DNA from: Rubrobacter calidifluminis
Lineage (GTDB): Bacteria > Actinomycetota > Rubrobacteria > Rubrobacterales > Rubrobacteraceae
Assembly (NCBI RefSeq): GCF_028617075.1
Contig: NZ_JAQKGV010000016.1
Location: 18,321 to 82,320, forward strand
Reading direction: 5' to 3'
DNA length: 64,000 bases
Positions 35,073-43,973 of the stretch are shown one piece after another. The position numbers and the translations under genes are program-made. The notes below the pieces were generated by a model that made no database searches, was not told the origin of the DNA, and worked only from the letters and a program-made list of their open reading frames with translations. Each line of letters begins with the position of its first letter. The stretch's first letter is position 1.

Positions 35073-36319
35073 GCCAGGATTCGATCATCGCTGATCCTGC
35101 TCTCGCTCCCGAGGGGGAGCGCAAGATAGGTTGGGTGGCGCAGCACGCGCCGGTGATGAACGCCGTCTACGAACATTACCTTTCCGACGGTACTCTGCAG
35201 GGACGCAGGATCGCGATGGCGATCCACCTCGAGGCGAAGACCGCCTACCTCGCGCTGCTCTTCGCCCGGGCCGGGGCAGACGTGACGGTGGCCGGGAGCA
35301 ACCCGCTCTCCACGCAGGACGACGTGTGTGCCGCGCTCGCCGCCCGCGGGGTTCGGGTCTACGCCACCCACGACCCGACCGAGGAGGAGTTCGAGGGGTA
35401 CCTGCTGCGCACGATAGAGACGGCCCCCGAGATAATCGTCGACGACGGGGCCGAGCTCGTGAGCCGCCTGGTGCGGATGCGCCCGGACCTCGTCGACGGC
35501 GTCGCGGGCGCCTCGGAGGAGACGACGACCGGGATCATCAAGCTGCGCGCGATGACCGCGGAGGGGGCGCTCCCCTTCCCGGTCCTCGCGGCGAACGATG
35601 CCCGGTGCAAGCATCTCTTCGACAACCGCTACGGGACCGGGCACTCGGCGCTCGTGAGCCTGCTCGCCGCCACGAACCTCTTCATCTCGGGCAAGACGGT
35701 GGTGGTGATGGGCTTCGGGTGGGTGGGACGCGGGCTCGCCCGCTACGCGCACGGCCTCGGGGCCCGGGTCGTCGTCTGCGAGGCCGACCCGGTGAAGCTG
35801 CTCGAGGCCCACGCCGAGGGCCACGAGGTGATGAACTCCCTCCGGGCTGCGGAGGAAGGGGACGTCTTCCTCACCGGCACCGGCAACCTGAAGGTGCTGC
35901 GCGCCGAGCACTTCGAGCGGATGAAGGACGGTGCGATACTCGCCAACGCCGGACACTACGACCACGAGTTCGACCTGGCCGCGCTCAAGGAGATGTCCGT
36001 GTCCGAGCGCGAGGTCCGCAGGAACGTGACCGAGTACGAGCTTCCCGACGGCAGGAGGTTGCACGTCCTCGCCCGCGGCAGGCTGGTCAACATCGCCGCC
36101 GGGGATGGGCATCCCGTCGAGATCATGGACCTCACCTTCTCGGTGCAGGCGATGTGTGCCCACTATCTGGCCGGGGCTGCTTCCAGGCTCGAACCGGGGC
36201 TGCGTCCCATACCCCCGGAGATAGACGAGTACGTCGCCCGTACCAAACTCTCGACGCTCGGCGTCGAGCCGGAGAGGCTCACGGAGGAGCAGATCGCCTA
36301 CCAGAGGAGCTGGAGGTAG
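35069..36319 (+). CDS. Adenosylhomocysteinase-family protein, short (archaeal/Thermotoga-like) form
   Basis: 416 residues from TTG 35069, overlapping the upstream stop. The NAD-binding GFGWVGRGLARYAHGLGARV, the substrate region SNPLSTQDDVCAAL and the metal-free active-site segments ASEETTTGIIKLRAM and NDARCKHLFDNRYGTGHS match S-adenosylhomocysteine hydrolase. The C-terminus ends in LTEEQIAYQRSW and lacks the KPDHYRY tail of the common bacterial and eukaryotic enzyme. Short forms of this type can prefer S-inosylhomocysteine, so the substrate is uncertain. It belongs to the methyl cycle in either case. Confidence 0.88.
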   Translation: MSQDSIIADPALAPEGERKIGWVAQHAPVMNAVYEHYLSDGTLQGRRIAMAIHLEAKTAYLALLFARAGADVTVAGSNPLSTQDDVCAALAARGVRVYATHDPTEEEFEGYLLRTIETAPEIIVDDGAELVSRLVRMRPDLVDGVAGASEETTTGIIKLRAMTAEGALPFPVLAANDARCKHLFDNRYGTGHSALVSLLAATNLFISGKTVVVMGFGWVGRGLARYAHGLGARVVVCEADPVKLLEAHAEGHEVMNSLRAAEEGDVFLTGTGNLKVLRAEHFERMKDGAILANAGHYDHEFDLAALKEMSVSEREVRRNVTEYELPDGRRLHVLARGRLVNIAAGDGHPVEIMDLTFSVQAMCAHYLAGAASRLEPGLRPIPPEIDEYVARTKLSTLGVEPERLTEEQIAYQRSWR

Positions 36320-36328
36320 CGCATAGAG

Positions 36329-37204
36329 TTGGAAGACATCCTGAGCTTTCGCCCGATGACCACGGACGATGTGGACGCCGCATACGAGCTGGTCTCCCAT
36401 GCCTTCGCGAGAGACCGGGAGGAGATACTCAGGCGTACCCCGGGAGAAGTGGCCCACCGCAAAGACCGCTACCGGCACTTCCTGAGCACGGACCCTGCCG
36501 GCGCCTGGCTCGCCGAAGACGGAGAAGGGCGTCTCGCCGGTGTCTCCATCGCCCTCAGGAGGGGAGAGATCTGGATACTCTCCCTCCTCGCCGTGGACGA
36601 GAGCTACAGGGGCCAGGGCGTGGGGAAGAAGCTTTTGCAGAGGGCGATGGGCTACGCCGAGGGGTGCAGGGGTGGCATGATCGCCTCTTCCACACATCCG
36701 GCGGCGATGAGGAGTTATGCGCTGGCCGGCTTCACGTTGTGTCCTACCCTCACTGCCCGGGGATACGTGGATCGCAGGAGCCTGCCCGGGAGGCTGGGGG
36801 TGCGCGAGGGAGGAGGGGAGAACGACCTCCGGCTGGCGGCGGAGGTGGACAGGTTCGTCCGGGGCGCGCCGCACGGCCCGGATCTCGAATTCCTGCTCGA
36901 CTCTGGGGCCCGCATGTTCGTCTACGAGGCGGAGGGGGAGAGGGGCTACGCCCTCACGTACAAGGGACGGCCGCTGGTTTTGGCCGCCAGGGGTGAGAAG
37001 GCGTCGACAGCCCTGTTGTGGGAGGTGCTGGCGAACTCCGACCCTCAGAGGGAGGTCGAGATCTCCTGGATCACGGCGGAGCAGCAGTGGGCCGTGAGGG
37101 TGGCGCTCGCAGCCGGGCTCGTGCTGGAGCCCGCCGGGCCCATCTGCATCCGAGGTGAACTCGGTCCGCTGGCCCCCTATCTCCCTAACGGGGCCTTCCT
37201 GTAG
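36329..37204 (+). CDS. GNAT-family N-acetyltransferase
   Basis: 291 residues from TTG 36329. The GNAT core has EIWILSLLAVDESYRGQGVG followed by KKLLQRAMGYAE, the acetyl-CoA-binding loop, then SYALAGFTLCPTLTARGYVD. The remaining C-terminal half (after about 160) is another alpha/beta segment with AARGEKASTALLWEVLANSD, possibly a second, degenerate GNAT fold. The substrate is unknown. It ends 3 bases from the stop of the convergent arylsulfotransferase-like gene. Confidence 0.82.
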   Translation: MEDILSFRPMTTDDVDAAYELVSHAFARDREEILRRTPGEVAHRKDRYRHFLSTDPAGAWLAEDGEGRLAGVSIALRRGEIWILSLLAVDESYRGQGVGKKLLQRAMGYAEGCRGGMIASSTHPAAMRSYALAGFTLCPTLTARGYVDRRSLPGRLGVREGGGENDLRLAAEVDRFVRGAPHGPDLEFLLDSGARMFVYEAEGERGYALTYKGRPLVLAARGEKASTALLWEVLANSDPQREVEISWITAEQQWAVRVALAAGLVLEPAGPICIRGELGPLAPYLPNGAFL

Positions 37205-37207
37205 ACC

Positions 37208-38704
37208 TCAGCGGGCTCTGGTCGTCCCGGAGGTGGCGAGCACGTTGCCTGATTCGTCTACGGCCTGAATCGCAAAGTACGGACCTCCGCCGCGCAATGT
37301 GACGGCCGTTTCGAAACCCCGCTTCGGTGCATCCCCGGCCTCTCTCAGATCGGAAGGGACGCGTCCAGAGAGCACCCTCCATCTTTTGACGGCCGTAGAC
37401 CCGTTCCAGCTTGCGTAGATGGTGATCCCGCCGTCGGCGTGCTTCTTCGCCACCACGGCGGGCCTCCCTTCCGGGTGACCCTCCCAGGGATGCCAGTAGG
37501 TGCGGTACGAGCGTCCCTGACCGGGTAGACGGGCATCGAAGACGAGGTCACCACTGCCGGTGAAGCCCGAGAAGAACGGCTCGTAGCCCCACCCGATAAA
37601 GGCTTCTCCGGTAGGGAGCATCTGCACGTTGCCTTCGGCCCCGGCCAGGATCCTCCTGCCGGGGTGGACGTACTCGCGTACCAGCGTCGCCCGCATCTTC
37701 TGCATGTCCAGGCGGAGGACCACGCCCCGCGACTGGCGGTGCACCGGCGGGTTGCCGCCGTTGTCGAAGATCGTGATCGTGCCGTCCGGGTGGCGTCTGG
37801 CGTCGTGCTGGTAGGCTGTCCTGGTCCCGGGGCCCATCTCGAAGTCACTCTCCTTGCCGCCCAGGCGCCAGAGCACCCGACCACTCGCCCGGTCCACTTT
37901 GTAGACAGCCCAGGTGTTGCGGGAGGAGATGAGCAGGTTCCCGTCGTGGTCTACGTCTATGGAGTTTATGTGGAAGTAGTCGAAGGGATCGTCGGGGTTC
38001 TTCGGTGGCCTGCCGTAGGACAGCTCGACGGGGACGTGATCCAGGCTGTGCCACTCGAAGAGCACCTTCCCGCTCTCGACGTCGACTTCCTGGGCGATGC
38101 CGTCGTAGACCAGGGCGTCTTTGCTCCCCCCGGCCGGGGTGAGATCGTGGCGCACGGGGTGGTAGGCGGTGAAGAGGGCTGTCCCCTGCGGGGTGAGGAG
38201 GAACTCGTGCAGGTCGCCTTTGTACCCGTTACCGGCACGAACCCGCTTTATCTCCCGGTAGGAGCGGTCGAGGAGGACGTATTCGCCGGAACCGTGTCCG
38301 TTCGTGACCCGGCCTTCCCACCACGTCAGGACCGGCTCATCGCGGTAATGCTGTACCCGGAAGTTGTCCAACCTTCGTTCCTCCGGCTGGTGGAACCACA
38401 CGAGATGGCCCTCGCTGTCGAGGATCATGGCCCCGGAGCTGCCGGGGGTCTTGGGTTGCGGGGCGAGGAAGACGCAGTCGCCCTTTCGGGCGAAGATGCC
38501 CCTCGGTCTCTTCTCGATCTCGACGGCGGGGGGCTTCAGGTCCGGGCGCGAACGGAAGCTCAGCACGTTCCCTTCGGGTATGGTCCGGGAGACGTTCTCT
38601 ATTCGCGTGCCCTTCGCGGTCTGCTGCAGGGTCCAGACCCCGCCGCCGGCTAGCACCCCCGCACCGACCAGCGCCCCGATGAACTTCTTTCGCGTGAGCT
38701 TCAC
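37208..38704 (-). CDS. Arylsulfotransferase (ASST)-like exported protein
   Basis: 498 residues from GTG 38704. The N-terminus KLTRKKFIGALVGAGVLAGG is a signal peptide or membrane anchor with a KK pair, resembling a weakened Tat signal. The rest is a beta-propeller-type ASST family protein: SGAMILDSEGHLVWFHQPEE, YVLLDRSYREIKRV, DYFHINSIDVDHDGNLLISS, QHDARRHPDGTITIFDNGG. The His residues in the last two motifs fit the family's active site. The donor and acceptor are unknown. Confidence 0.85.
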   Translation of the reverse strand: MKLTRKKFIGALVGAGVLAGGGVWTLQQTAKGTRIENVSRTIPEGNVLSFRSRPDLKPPAVEIEKRPRGIFARKGDCVFLAPQPKTPGSSGAMILDSEGHLVWFHQPEERRLDNFRVQHYRDEPVLTWWEGRVTNGHGSGEYVLLDRSYREIKRVRAGNGYKGDLHEFLLTPQGTALFTAYHPVRHDLTPAGGSKDALVYDGIAQEVDVESGKVLFEWHSLDHVPVELSYGRPPKNPDDPFDYFHINSIDVDHDGNLLISSRNTWAVYKVDRASGRVLWRLGGKESDFEMGPGTRTAYQHDARRHPDGTITIFDNGGNPPVHRQSRGVVLRLDMQKMRATLVREYVHPGRRILAGAEGNVQMLPTGEAFIGWGYEPFFSGFTGSGDLVFDARLPGQGRSYRTYWHPWEGHPEGRPAVVAKKHADGGITIYASWNGSTAVKRWRVLSGRVPSDLREAGDAPKRGFETAVTLRGGGPYFAIQAVDESGNVLATSGTTRAR

Positions 38705-38711
38705 GCGGGAG

Positions 38712-38717
38712 ATTATG
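38712..38717 (-). promoter_or_regulatory. -10 box of arylsulfotransferase-like gene, leaderless
   Basis: CATAAT on the minus strand, ending 7 bases before the GTG. Confidence 0.5.
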
Positions 38718-38781
38718 CAACTTCAGCGCCTCCTGCGTTAGACTCACGTCTGCCAGAAGGCTCTTCGGAGGGTGTTTTCCT

Positions 38782-39066
38782 GTGAGGAAGATCACGATCC
38801 GCTACACCGGGTTCCGTGAGTGCCCCAACTGCGGCGGCCTGGGGGACGACGGGGCTTCCTGGCGTCCGATCCCGTGCCGGCGCTGCAGAGGACACGGGGT
38901 TCTGGTCACCGACGTCGAGGTGGAGGATTCGGAGGAGGGCGTCCTGCCCCGCTCGCGCTACGACTTCAACGCCCTCGGGGAGGTCTTCCTGCTCGACTTC
39001 GACGAGGACGAGGAGATAGAGGTCATCCGTCCCGAGGCCCCGTGGGATCGAAGTGGGCTATCCTGA
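38782..39066 (+). CDS. Small DnaJ-type zinc-finger protein
   Basis: 94 residues from GTG 38782. Two CxxCxGxG motifs, CPNCGGLG and CRRCRGHG, about 20 residues apart match half of a DnaJ cysteine-rich domain and should bind one zinc ion. The C-terminal half is acidic (DVEVEDSEEG, LLDFDEDEEIEV). There is no J-domain. The 3' end overlaps the convergent membrane-protein gene by 44 bases. It may be a stand-alone chaperone-like or redox-sensitive adaptor; the function is unknown. Confidence 0.75.
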   Translation: MRKITIRYTGFRECPNCGGLGDDGASWRPIPCRRCRGHGVLVTDVEVEDSEEGVLPRSRYDFNALGEVFLLDFDEDEEIEVIRPEAPWDRSGLS

Positions 39067-39472
39067 TGAGCAGCCAGGAGAAAGCGGCGGCTCCTCCGAC
39101 GGAGAGGATGTCCCAGAGCGCCCACCGCTCGTAAGGAGGACGGGTGAATCCGGCGAAGCGCCGCTCGTAGCCCGAAGGATCGGGGATGCTGGCGAACCCG
39201 AGCGCGGTGGAGAGGAGGGCCCACTCCGCCGCGGTGGCGAAGACGGCCATGAAGAGGGCGGCAACCACGCCTCTCCAGCCGCCCTGGAAGACGAGCAGAA
39301 CCCCAAGCGCCACGTACACGAGGAGCCGGGCCGTCTGGATCAAAGCCTCCCTCCCCACGTGCCCCGCATAGACGCTCCTGAAAGAGAACACATCGCTTCC
39401 GAAACCGAAGACCACCGCCGCGAGCGCACAGGCCAGCGTGAGCGCGGCGAGAGATCTCACGCTCCTGTTCAT
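39023..39472 (-). CDS. Small membrane protein, unknown function
   Basis: 149 residues with about four membrane helices (LAALTLACALAAVVFGFG, LLVYVALGVLLVF, VVAALFMAVFATAAEWALL, LSVGGAAAFSWLLIRI). It starts at ATG 39472 with TATAAT only 6 bases upstream. It is divergent from tetR and convergent with the zinc-finger gene. I do not recognise the family. Confidence 0.75.
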   Translation of the reverse strand: MNRSVRSLAALTLACALAAVVFGFGSDVFSFRSVYAGHVGREALIQTARLLVYVALGVLLVFQGGWRGVVAALFMAVFATAAEWALLSTALGFASIPDPSGYERRFAGFTRPPYERWALWDILSVGGAAAFSWLLIRIAHFDPTGPRDG

Positions 39473-39478
39473 GGGTGG

Positions 39479-39517
39479 ATTATAAGGCGCGGGGTCTCCG
39501 GCGGGGCACGGTATGCT
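39479..39517. promoter_or_regulatory. Divergent leaderless promoters (membrane protein and tetR)
   Basis: On the minus strand TATAAT (39484-39479) lies 6 bases before ATG 39472. On the plus strand TATGCT (39512-39517) ends 11 bases before the tetR ATG at 39529. Confidence 0.6.
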
Positions 39518-39528
39518 AGCATCGTTTT

Positions 39529-40149
39529 ATGACCCGCGGTCGACAAAGGAGCCGGGGAAGACCCAGGTCCAAACCCCCCGACGAACGCCGAAGGGAATTC
39601 CTCGAAGCGGCGCTGGAGCTCTTCACCGAGCACGGTTACGAGAGTACCAGCGTGGAGGAGCTCTGCCGCCGGGTCGGGGTCGCCAAAGGAACCTTCTACC
39701 TCTACTTCGGAAGCAAGGAGGAGCTGGCCCTCGCCCTGCGCGAACGCTTCGTCGAGGAGAGCCGAACCCGGCTCACCCGTCTGATCGAAGGCTGGGAAGG
39801 TTCCTTCACCGAACTTATCGATGCAGCCATAGATTTCGTCTTCGAGTTCCACCACAATAACCGTTCGCTCTTCAACCTCTTCTACCGCCACTACCCGACG
39901 GAGTTCGGCCCCGGCGCCGCCGAAAACCGCCGGCGCTACGTGGAGCCCATGGCGCGTATCATCGAAGAGGCGGTGAAACGCCGGGAGGCCGACGCCGCCG
40001 GATACCCAACCCTCTTCGCTTACCTGATCTCCGGCGCCGTCGAGGAGAACCTCTTCTCCTCCATGGCCTTCGGAATCCCCGATGACCCGGATTCTCTCAA
40101 ACAGGCAACCAAGATCTTCGTCCGTAAGGTACTCTCTCCCCATCCCTGA
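39529..40149 (+). CDS. TetR-family repressor
   Basis: 206 residues. The N-terminal HTH is intact: ERRREFLEAALELFTEHGYE, then TSVEELCRRVGVAKGTFYLY and FGSKEELALALRERF. The C-terminal helical domain should bind an unknown ligand. It sits 95 bases upstream of a membrane transport pair whose promoter carries a TetR-type operator, so it probably represses those genes. Confidence 0.93.
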   Translation: MTRGRQRSRGRPRSKPPDERRREFLEAALELFTEHGYESTSVEELCRRVGVAKGTFYLYFGSKEELALALRERFVEESRTRLTRLIEGWEGSFTELIDAAIDFVFEFHHNNRSLFNLFYRHYPTEFGPGAAENRRRYVEPMARIIEEAVKRREADAAGYPTLFAYLISGAVEENLFSSMAFGIPDDPDSLKQATKIFVRKVLSPHP

Positions 40150-40174
40150 TCGCAATACGCCGCGCCATGCAGGC

Positions 40175-40226
40175 TTGTCCGTGCGGAAATCGCTGTTATA
40201 TTTTATGACTGACGGTCGGTCATAAA
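40175..40226 (+). promoter_or_regulatory. Promoter and TetR-type operator of the YhgE-like/MMPL operon
   Basis: TTGTCC (40175-40180), 16 bases, and an extended -10 TGT-TATATT (40197-40202). The operator TTTATGAC-N9-GTCATAAA (40202-40226) is a near-perfect 25-bp dyad covering the transcription start. A repressor bound there would block initiation. Confidence 0.75.
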
Positions 40227-40244
40227 ATGTTCGGAGGTGATCTG

Positions 40245-41504
40245 ATGCGTGGGGCGATCGGTTGGTTGCGGGAGCGGGCGGCGTCTTCACCGGCGTGGTT
40301 CACGGTGTTGCTCGGGGTGGGTGTGTTCGTTTTGCAGATGCTCTTCATCTGGTCTTACGTAGGAGCTCTGCATGCTCCCGAGCCGCACGAGGTCCCGGTC
40401 GCGGTCGTCGGTTCGAACGGTGCGGTGGCACGGTTCGAGCGGGTGGTGGAGGGGGCGGTGGGGAACGACCTGAAGCTGGAGAGGAAGCGTGGGGTGTCGG
40501 AGGCGCGAGGAGCGATAGACGACCGCGAGGTTTACGGGGCCGTCGTTTTGGGGCGTGGAGGAGATCGCCTGCTGGTCGCGGATGCTGCGAGCCCGATCGT
40601 CTCGCGCATGCTCCGGGAGGAGTTCTCCGGGATCGAGCGCTCTCAGGGCCGGACGCTCAGCGTGGAGGACGTCAGGCCGCTACCGGGTGGAGACTCCAGG
40701 GGGCTCTCGTCCTTCTACGCGGTCGTCGGCTGGGTCGTCGGGGGCTATCTGCTGGCGACGGCGGTGGCGATCCTGCGTGGCAGGAACGTGGAGGGCTGGC
40801 GGGCGGCGCTGGGGCGCGTGGGAGGCTTCGCCGCGTACGCGGTGGCGGCCGGGGCGATCGGGGCGGTGTTGCTGGAGGGAGTAATCGGGGCGCTCGGCGG
40901 TCCGGGGGCGGATCTGGCCGCGATCGGCGCCCTCGTCGTCTTCGCCACCGCCGTCGCAGCGGCGGCCCTGCAGGCGCTCTTGGGGATCGCGGGGACGGGC
41001 GCCGCGATACTGCTGTTCGTCGTACTCGGGAACCCGTCGTCCGGGGGGCCTTACGCGCCGGAGCTTTTGCCGCAACCCTGGCGGACGTTGGGCGTCTTCC
41101 TGCCGCCGGGGGCAGGGACGACGCTGGTGCGGAATACGGTGTATTTCGGGGGGAACCACATCGCGGGTGCGCTCGGAGTGCTCGCGGCCTACGCGGTGGT
41201 CGGGAGTGTGGGTGTGGTCTGGTCCGGTGTCCGGAGGCGCGGGTGCGCCGGGGGCGACCTCCGCGTGCGGCAGGATGGTTTGCTCACCGCCTTCGTGCTC
41301 GAGTGCGTGGCGCTGCGCGTGATGGATGATGCAGGGAGCAATCCCGCCCTGGTCCATGCCGTCTCCCGGCTCGTTCCCGAGGTTGAGGGGGAGACGGAGC
41401 AGGAGCGCGCCCGGCGCGCCGTATCCGAGGTGCTCCGGCCCATGGCCGCCCGGATGCTGGATCCGGAGGGAAAATCCACATCCAGGAGTTCTGGAAGGTG
41501 GTAG
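40245..41504 (+). CDS. YhgE/ABC-2-like membrane protein with extra C-terminal domain
   Basis: 419 residues from ATG 40245, which has a near-perfect GGAGGTGATCTG ribosome site; the ATG at 40227 overlaps the operator and is unlikely. One N-terminal helix (VLLGVGVFVLQMLFIWSYVG) is followed by an extracellular domain of about 130 residues, then five helices with PQPWRTLGVFLPPGAGTTLV, resembling YhgE/Pip and ABC-2 permeases. The last 65 residues form a soluble domain (FVLECVALRV ... ERARRAVSEVLRPMAARML) nearly repeated at the end of the next gene's product. Probably a partner in export. Confidence 0.85.
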   Translation: MRGAIGWLRERAASSPAWFTVLLGVGVFVLQMLFIWSYVGALHAPEPHEVPVAVVGSNGAVARFERVVEGAVGNDLKLERKRGVSEARGAIDDREVYGAVVLGRGGDRLLVADAASPIVSRMLREEFSGIERSQGRTLSVEDVRPLPGGDSRGLSSFYAVVGWVVGGYLLATAVAILRGRNVEGWRAALGRVGGFAAYAVAAGAIGAVLLEGVIGALGGPGADLAAIGALVVFATAVAAAALQALLGIAGTGAAILLFVVLGNPSSGGPYAPELLPQPWRTLGVFLPPGAGTTLVRNTVYFGGNHIAGALGVLAAYAVVGSVGVVWSGVRRRGCAGGDLRVRQDGLLTAFVLECVALRVMDDAGSNPALVHAVSRLVPEVEGETEQERARRAVSEVLRPMAARMLDPEGKSTSRSSGRW

Positions 41505-41558
41505 AAAGAGAGGCCGACGCGCGGAGGTACGCGCCGGGAGAAGCACGATGGAGGTTCT

Positions 41559-43973
41559 TTGATCCGATCCCGACTACCGCGAGGCTCTGTCGGAGGACGG
41601 GATACACGCGGGGATGGCGGCCTGCTCAGGAGGTGGGCGCGCCTGGCGGTCCGGAGGAGGTGGGCGGTCATCGTCTGCTGGGCCGTCGTGCTCGGCGTCT
41701 TCGGCGTCCTCTCCCAGGTCTATGGAGGGCACTTCGTGGACTCCTTCAAGCTGCCCGGGGCCGAGTCCCAGAGGGCGCTCGATCTGCTCCGGAGCCGGTT
41801 CCCGAGCCAGGCCGGAGATTCAGCCACCCTGGTCTTCAAGGCGCGCCGGGGCGAGATTGCCAGCCCAGGGGTGGAACGGAAGATACAGAAGATCCTGCGC
41901 AGGGCGGAGAAGCTTCCGGAGGTGACGGGGGTCAGCTCGCCCTACAGGGTGCCCGGCGCCATCTCGAAGGATGGCAGGATAGCCTACGCTGTCGTGCAGT
42001 ACGACAAGCTCGCACCCGCGGTCGACCCCGAGAGCGTGAAGAAGCTGGAAGATCTCGCTGATAACTCGAACACGAAGACGCTCAGGGTCGAGGTTGGGGG
42101 GCAGGTGATCTCGGCGACCGAGACCACCCCTCCCGGGCGCTCCGAGGCGATAGGCCTCGCCGCCGCGGTTGCCATACTCCTCGTCGCGTTCGGTTCCGTC
42201 GTGGCGATGGGGCTGCCGATAGCCACCGCGCTCGCCGGGCTCGGAACCGGGCTGGCCGGCGTGGAGCTTCTCACGCGCGTCACGGACCTCAGCACCTTCA
42301 CCCCGGCGTTCGGGGCCATGATCGGGCTCGGCGTCGGGATAGACTACGCGCTCTTCGTCGTCGTACGTTTCCGTGAGGGGCTCTCCTCCGGGCTCGGGGT
42401 GGAGGAGGCGGTGGCGCAGGCGGTCGACACCTCCGGCAGGGCGGTGGTCTCGGCCGGCACGATCGTCGCCATAGCGCTTCTGGGGCTTTTCACCATGGGG
42501 ATACCGTTCGTGACGGCGCTGGGTGTCGCCGCGGCACTCGTTGTCGGGCTCAGCGTCGTGGTCGCGGTGACGCTCCTTCCTGCGCTGCTGGCGCTCGCCG
42601 GGCGCAACGTGGACCGGTGGCAGGTTCCGCTGCCGCGGGGTGAGGGGAAGAGCTCTCTGGGGAGACGCTTCAGCGGGCAGATACAGAGGCGTCCGCTCGT
42701 GTATGCGGTCCTGGCGGCCTCCCTCCTGGTGGTGCTCGCGCTGCCGGTCTTCAGCATGCGCCTGGGGTTCTCCGACGACGGGAACAAACCCACCTCGATG
42801 CACAGCCGCAGAGCCTACGATCTCTTGACCGAGGGGTTCGGTCCCGGGTTCAACGCGCCGCTGCTCGTGGTGCTCGAGAAGAACGGGGGGCTCTCCAGGT
42901 CCACCCTGAGCCGTGTGGAGCGGGCGCTCGGGAGCACCGGGGGCGTGGCCGAGGTGACGCCGCCGAACCTCAACCGGGAAGGCAACACCGCCGTCATAAC
43001 CGCCTACCCGAAAAGTTCACCCCAGAGCCAGAAGACCACGGATACCGTAAAGCGTCTGCGGGATCACGTGTTGCCCCGGGTGCTCGGGGGTACCGGTGTC
43101 AGGGCGTACGTGGGCGGGGCGACGGCCGCGTTCATAGACATCGGCGACAAGATCTCTTCCCGGATGCCCTACTTCTTCACGCTCGTGATCGGGCTGAGCT
43201 TCCTTCTCCTGATGGCCGTCTTCCGCTCGGTGCTGGTGCCGCTGAAGGCCGCGGTGATGAACCTGCTCTCGATCGGGGCGGCCTATGGCGTCCTGGTCGC
43301 CGTCTTCCAGTGGGGGTGGGCGGCGGGTATCTTCGGGGTCGGGAAGACCGGCCCGATCGAATCCTACCTGCCTATGATGCTCTTCGCGATCCTCTTCGGC
43401 CTCTCGATGGACTACGAGGTTTTCCTGGTCAGCCGCATCCGGGAGAGCTACGTGAGGAGCAGGGACCCGAGGGGTTCGGTGGGGGAGGGGCTCGCGCTCA
43501 CCGCGCGCGTCATAACGGCCGCCGCCGCGATAATGGTCCTGGTCTTCCTCTCGTTCGTCATCGGGGACGACAGGATCATCAAGGAATTCGGGCTGGGGCT
43601 GGCCACCGCGATCTTCGTCGACGCCACCGTGATCCGGCTGGTCCTCGTCCCGGCGACGATGACGTTGCTCGGTAGGTGGAACTGGTGGTTCCCGCGCTGG
43701 CTGGACCGGATCGTTCCCCGTCTGAACATCGAGGGCAAGACCGCGGAAGGGTCGCCTGAGGTGCACCGGCTGCTGCTCGCGGGGGTGACGCTGGAGTACC
43801 TGGCGCGCAGGGTGGAGAGCGCCGACGGCAGGATGCCGAACCTGGTGCGCGCGGCGGCGAGGCTCTCGCCGGACGGTTCCGGGACGGAGGAGGAGCGGGC
43901 CCGCAGGGCGGCCCGGGAGATCCTCCGGCCGCTCGCCATCCGCCTGCTCGCTGGTGCGATCAGGGGACGCTAG
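41559..43973 (+). CDS. MMPL/RND-family transporter
   Basis: 804 residues from TTG 41559, which has GGAGG only 4 bases upstream. Two six-helix halves are visible. The first has FGAMIGLGVGIDYALFVVVR and the second LFAILFGLSMDYEVFLVSRI, the paired GxDY motifs of proton-driven MMPL transporters. Large extracellular loops follow helix 1 and helix 7. It likely exports lipids or hydrophobic drugs. The last about 65 residues repeat the C-terminal domain of the upstream protein. Its stop shares CTAG with the convergent Bax1 gene. Confidence 0.93.
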   Translation: MIRSRLPRGSVGGRDTRGDGGLLRRWARLAVRRRWAVIVCWAVVLGVFGVLSQVYGGHFVDSFKLPGAESQRALDLLRSRFPSQAGDSATLVFKARRGEIASPGVERKIQKILRRAEKLPEVTGVSSPYRVPGAISKDGRIAYAVVQYDKLAPAVDPESVKKLEDLADNSNTKTLRVEVGGQVISATETTPPGRSEAIGLAAAVAILLVAFGSVVAMGLPIATALAGLGTGLAGVELLTRVTDLSTFTPAFGAMIGLGVGIDYALFVVVRFREGLSSGLGVEEAVAQAVDTSGRAVVSAGTIVAIALLGLFTMGIPFVTALGVAAALVVGLSVVVAVTLLPALLALAGRNVDRWQVPLPRGEGKSSLGRRFSGQIQRRPLVYAVLAASLLVVLALPVFSMRLGFSDDGNKPTSMHSRRAYDLLTEGFGPGFNAPLLVVLEKNGGLSRSTLSRVERALGSTGGVAEVTPPNLNREGNTAVITAYPKSSPQSQKTTDTVKRLRDHVLPRVLGGTGVRAYVGGATAAFIDIGDKISSRMPYFFTLVIGLSFLLLMAVFRSVLVPLKAAVMNLLSIGAAYGVLVAVFQWGWAAGIFGVGKTGPIESYLPMMLFAILFGLSMDYEVFLVSRIRESYVRSRDPRGSVGEGLALTARVITAAAAIMVLVFLSFVIGDDRIIKEFGLGLATAIFVDATVIRLVLVPATMTLLGRWNWWFPRWLDRIVPRLNIEGKTAEGSPEVHRLLLAGVTLEYLARRVESADGRMPNLVRAAARLSPDGSGTEEERARRAAREILRPLAIRLLAGAIRGR

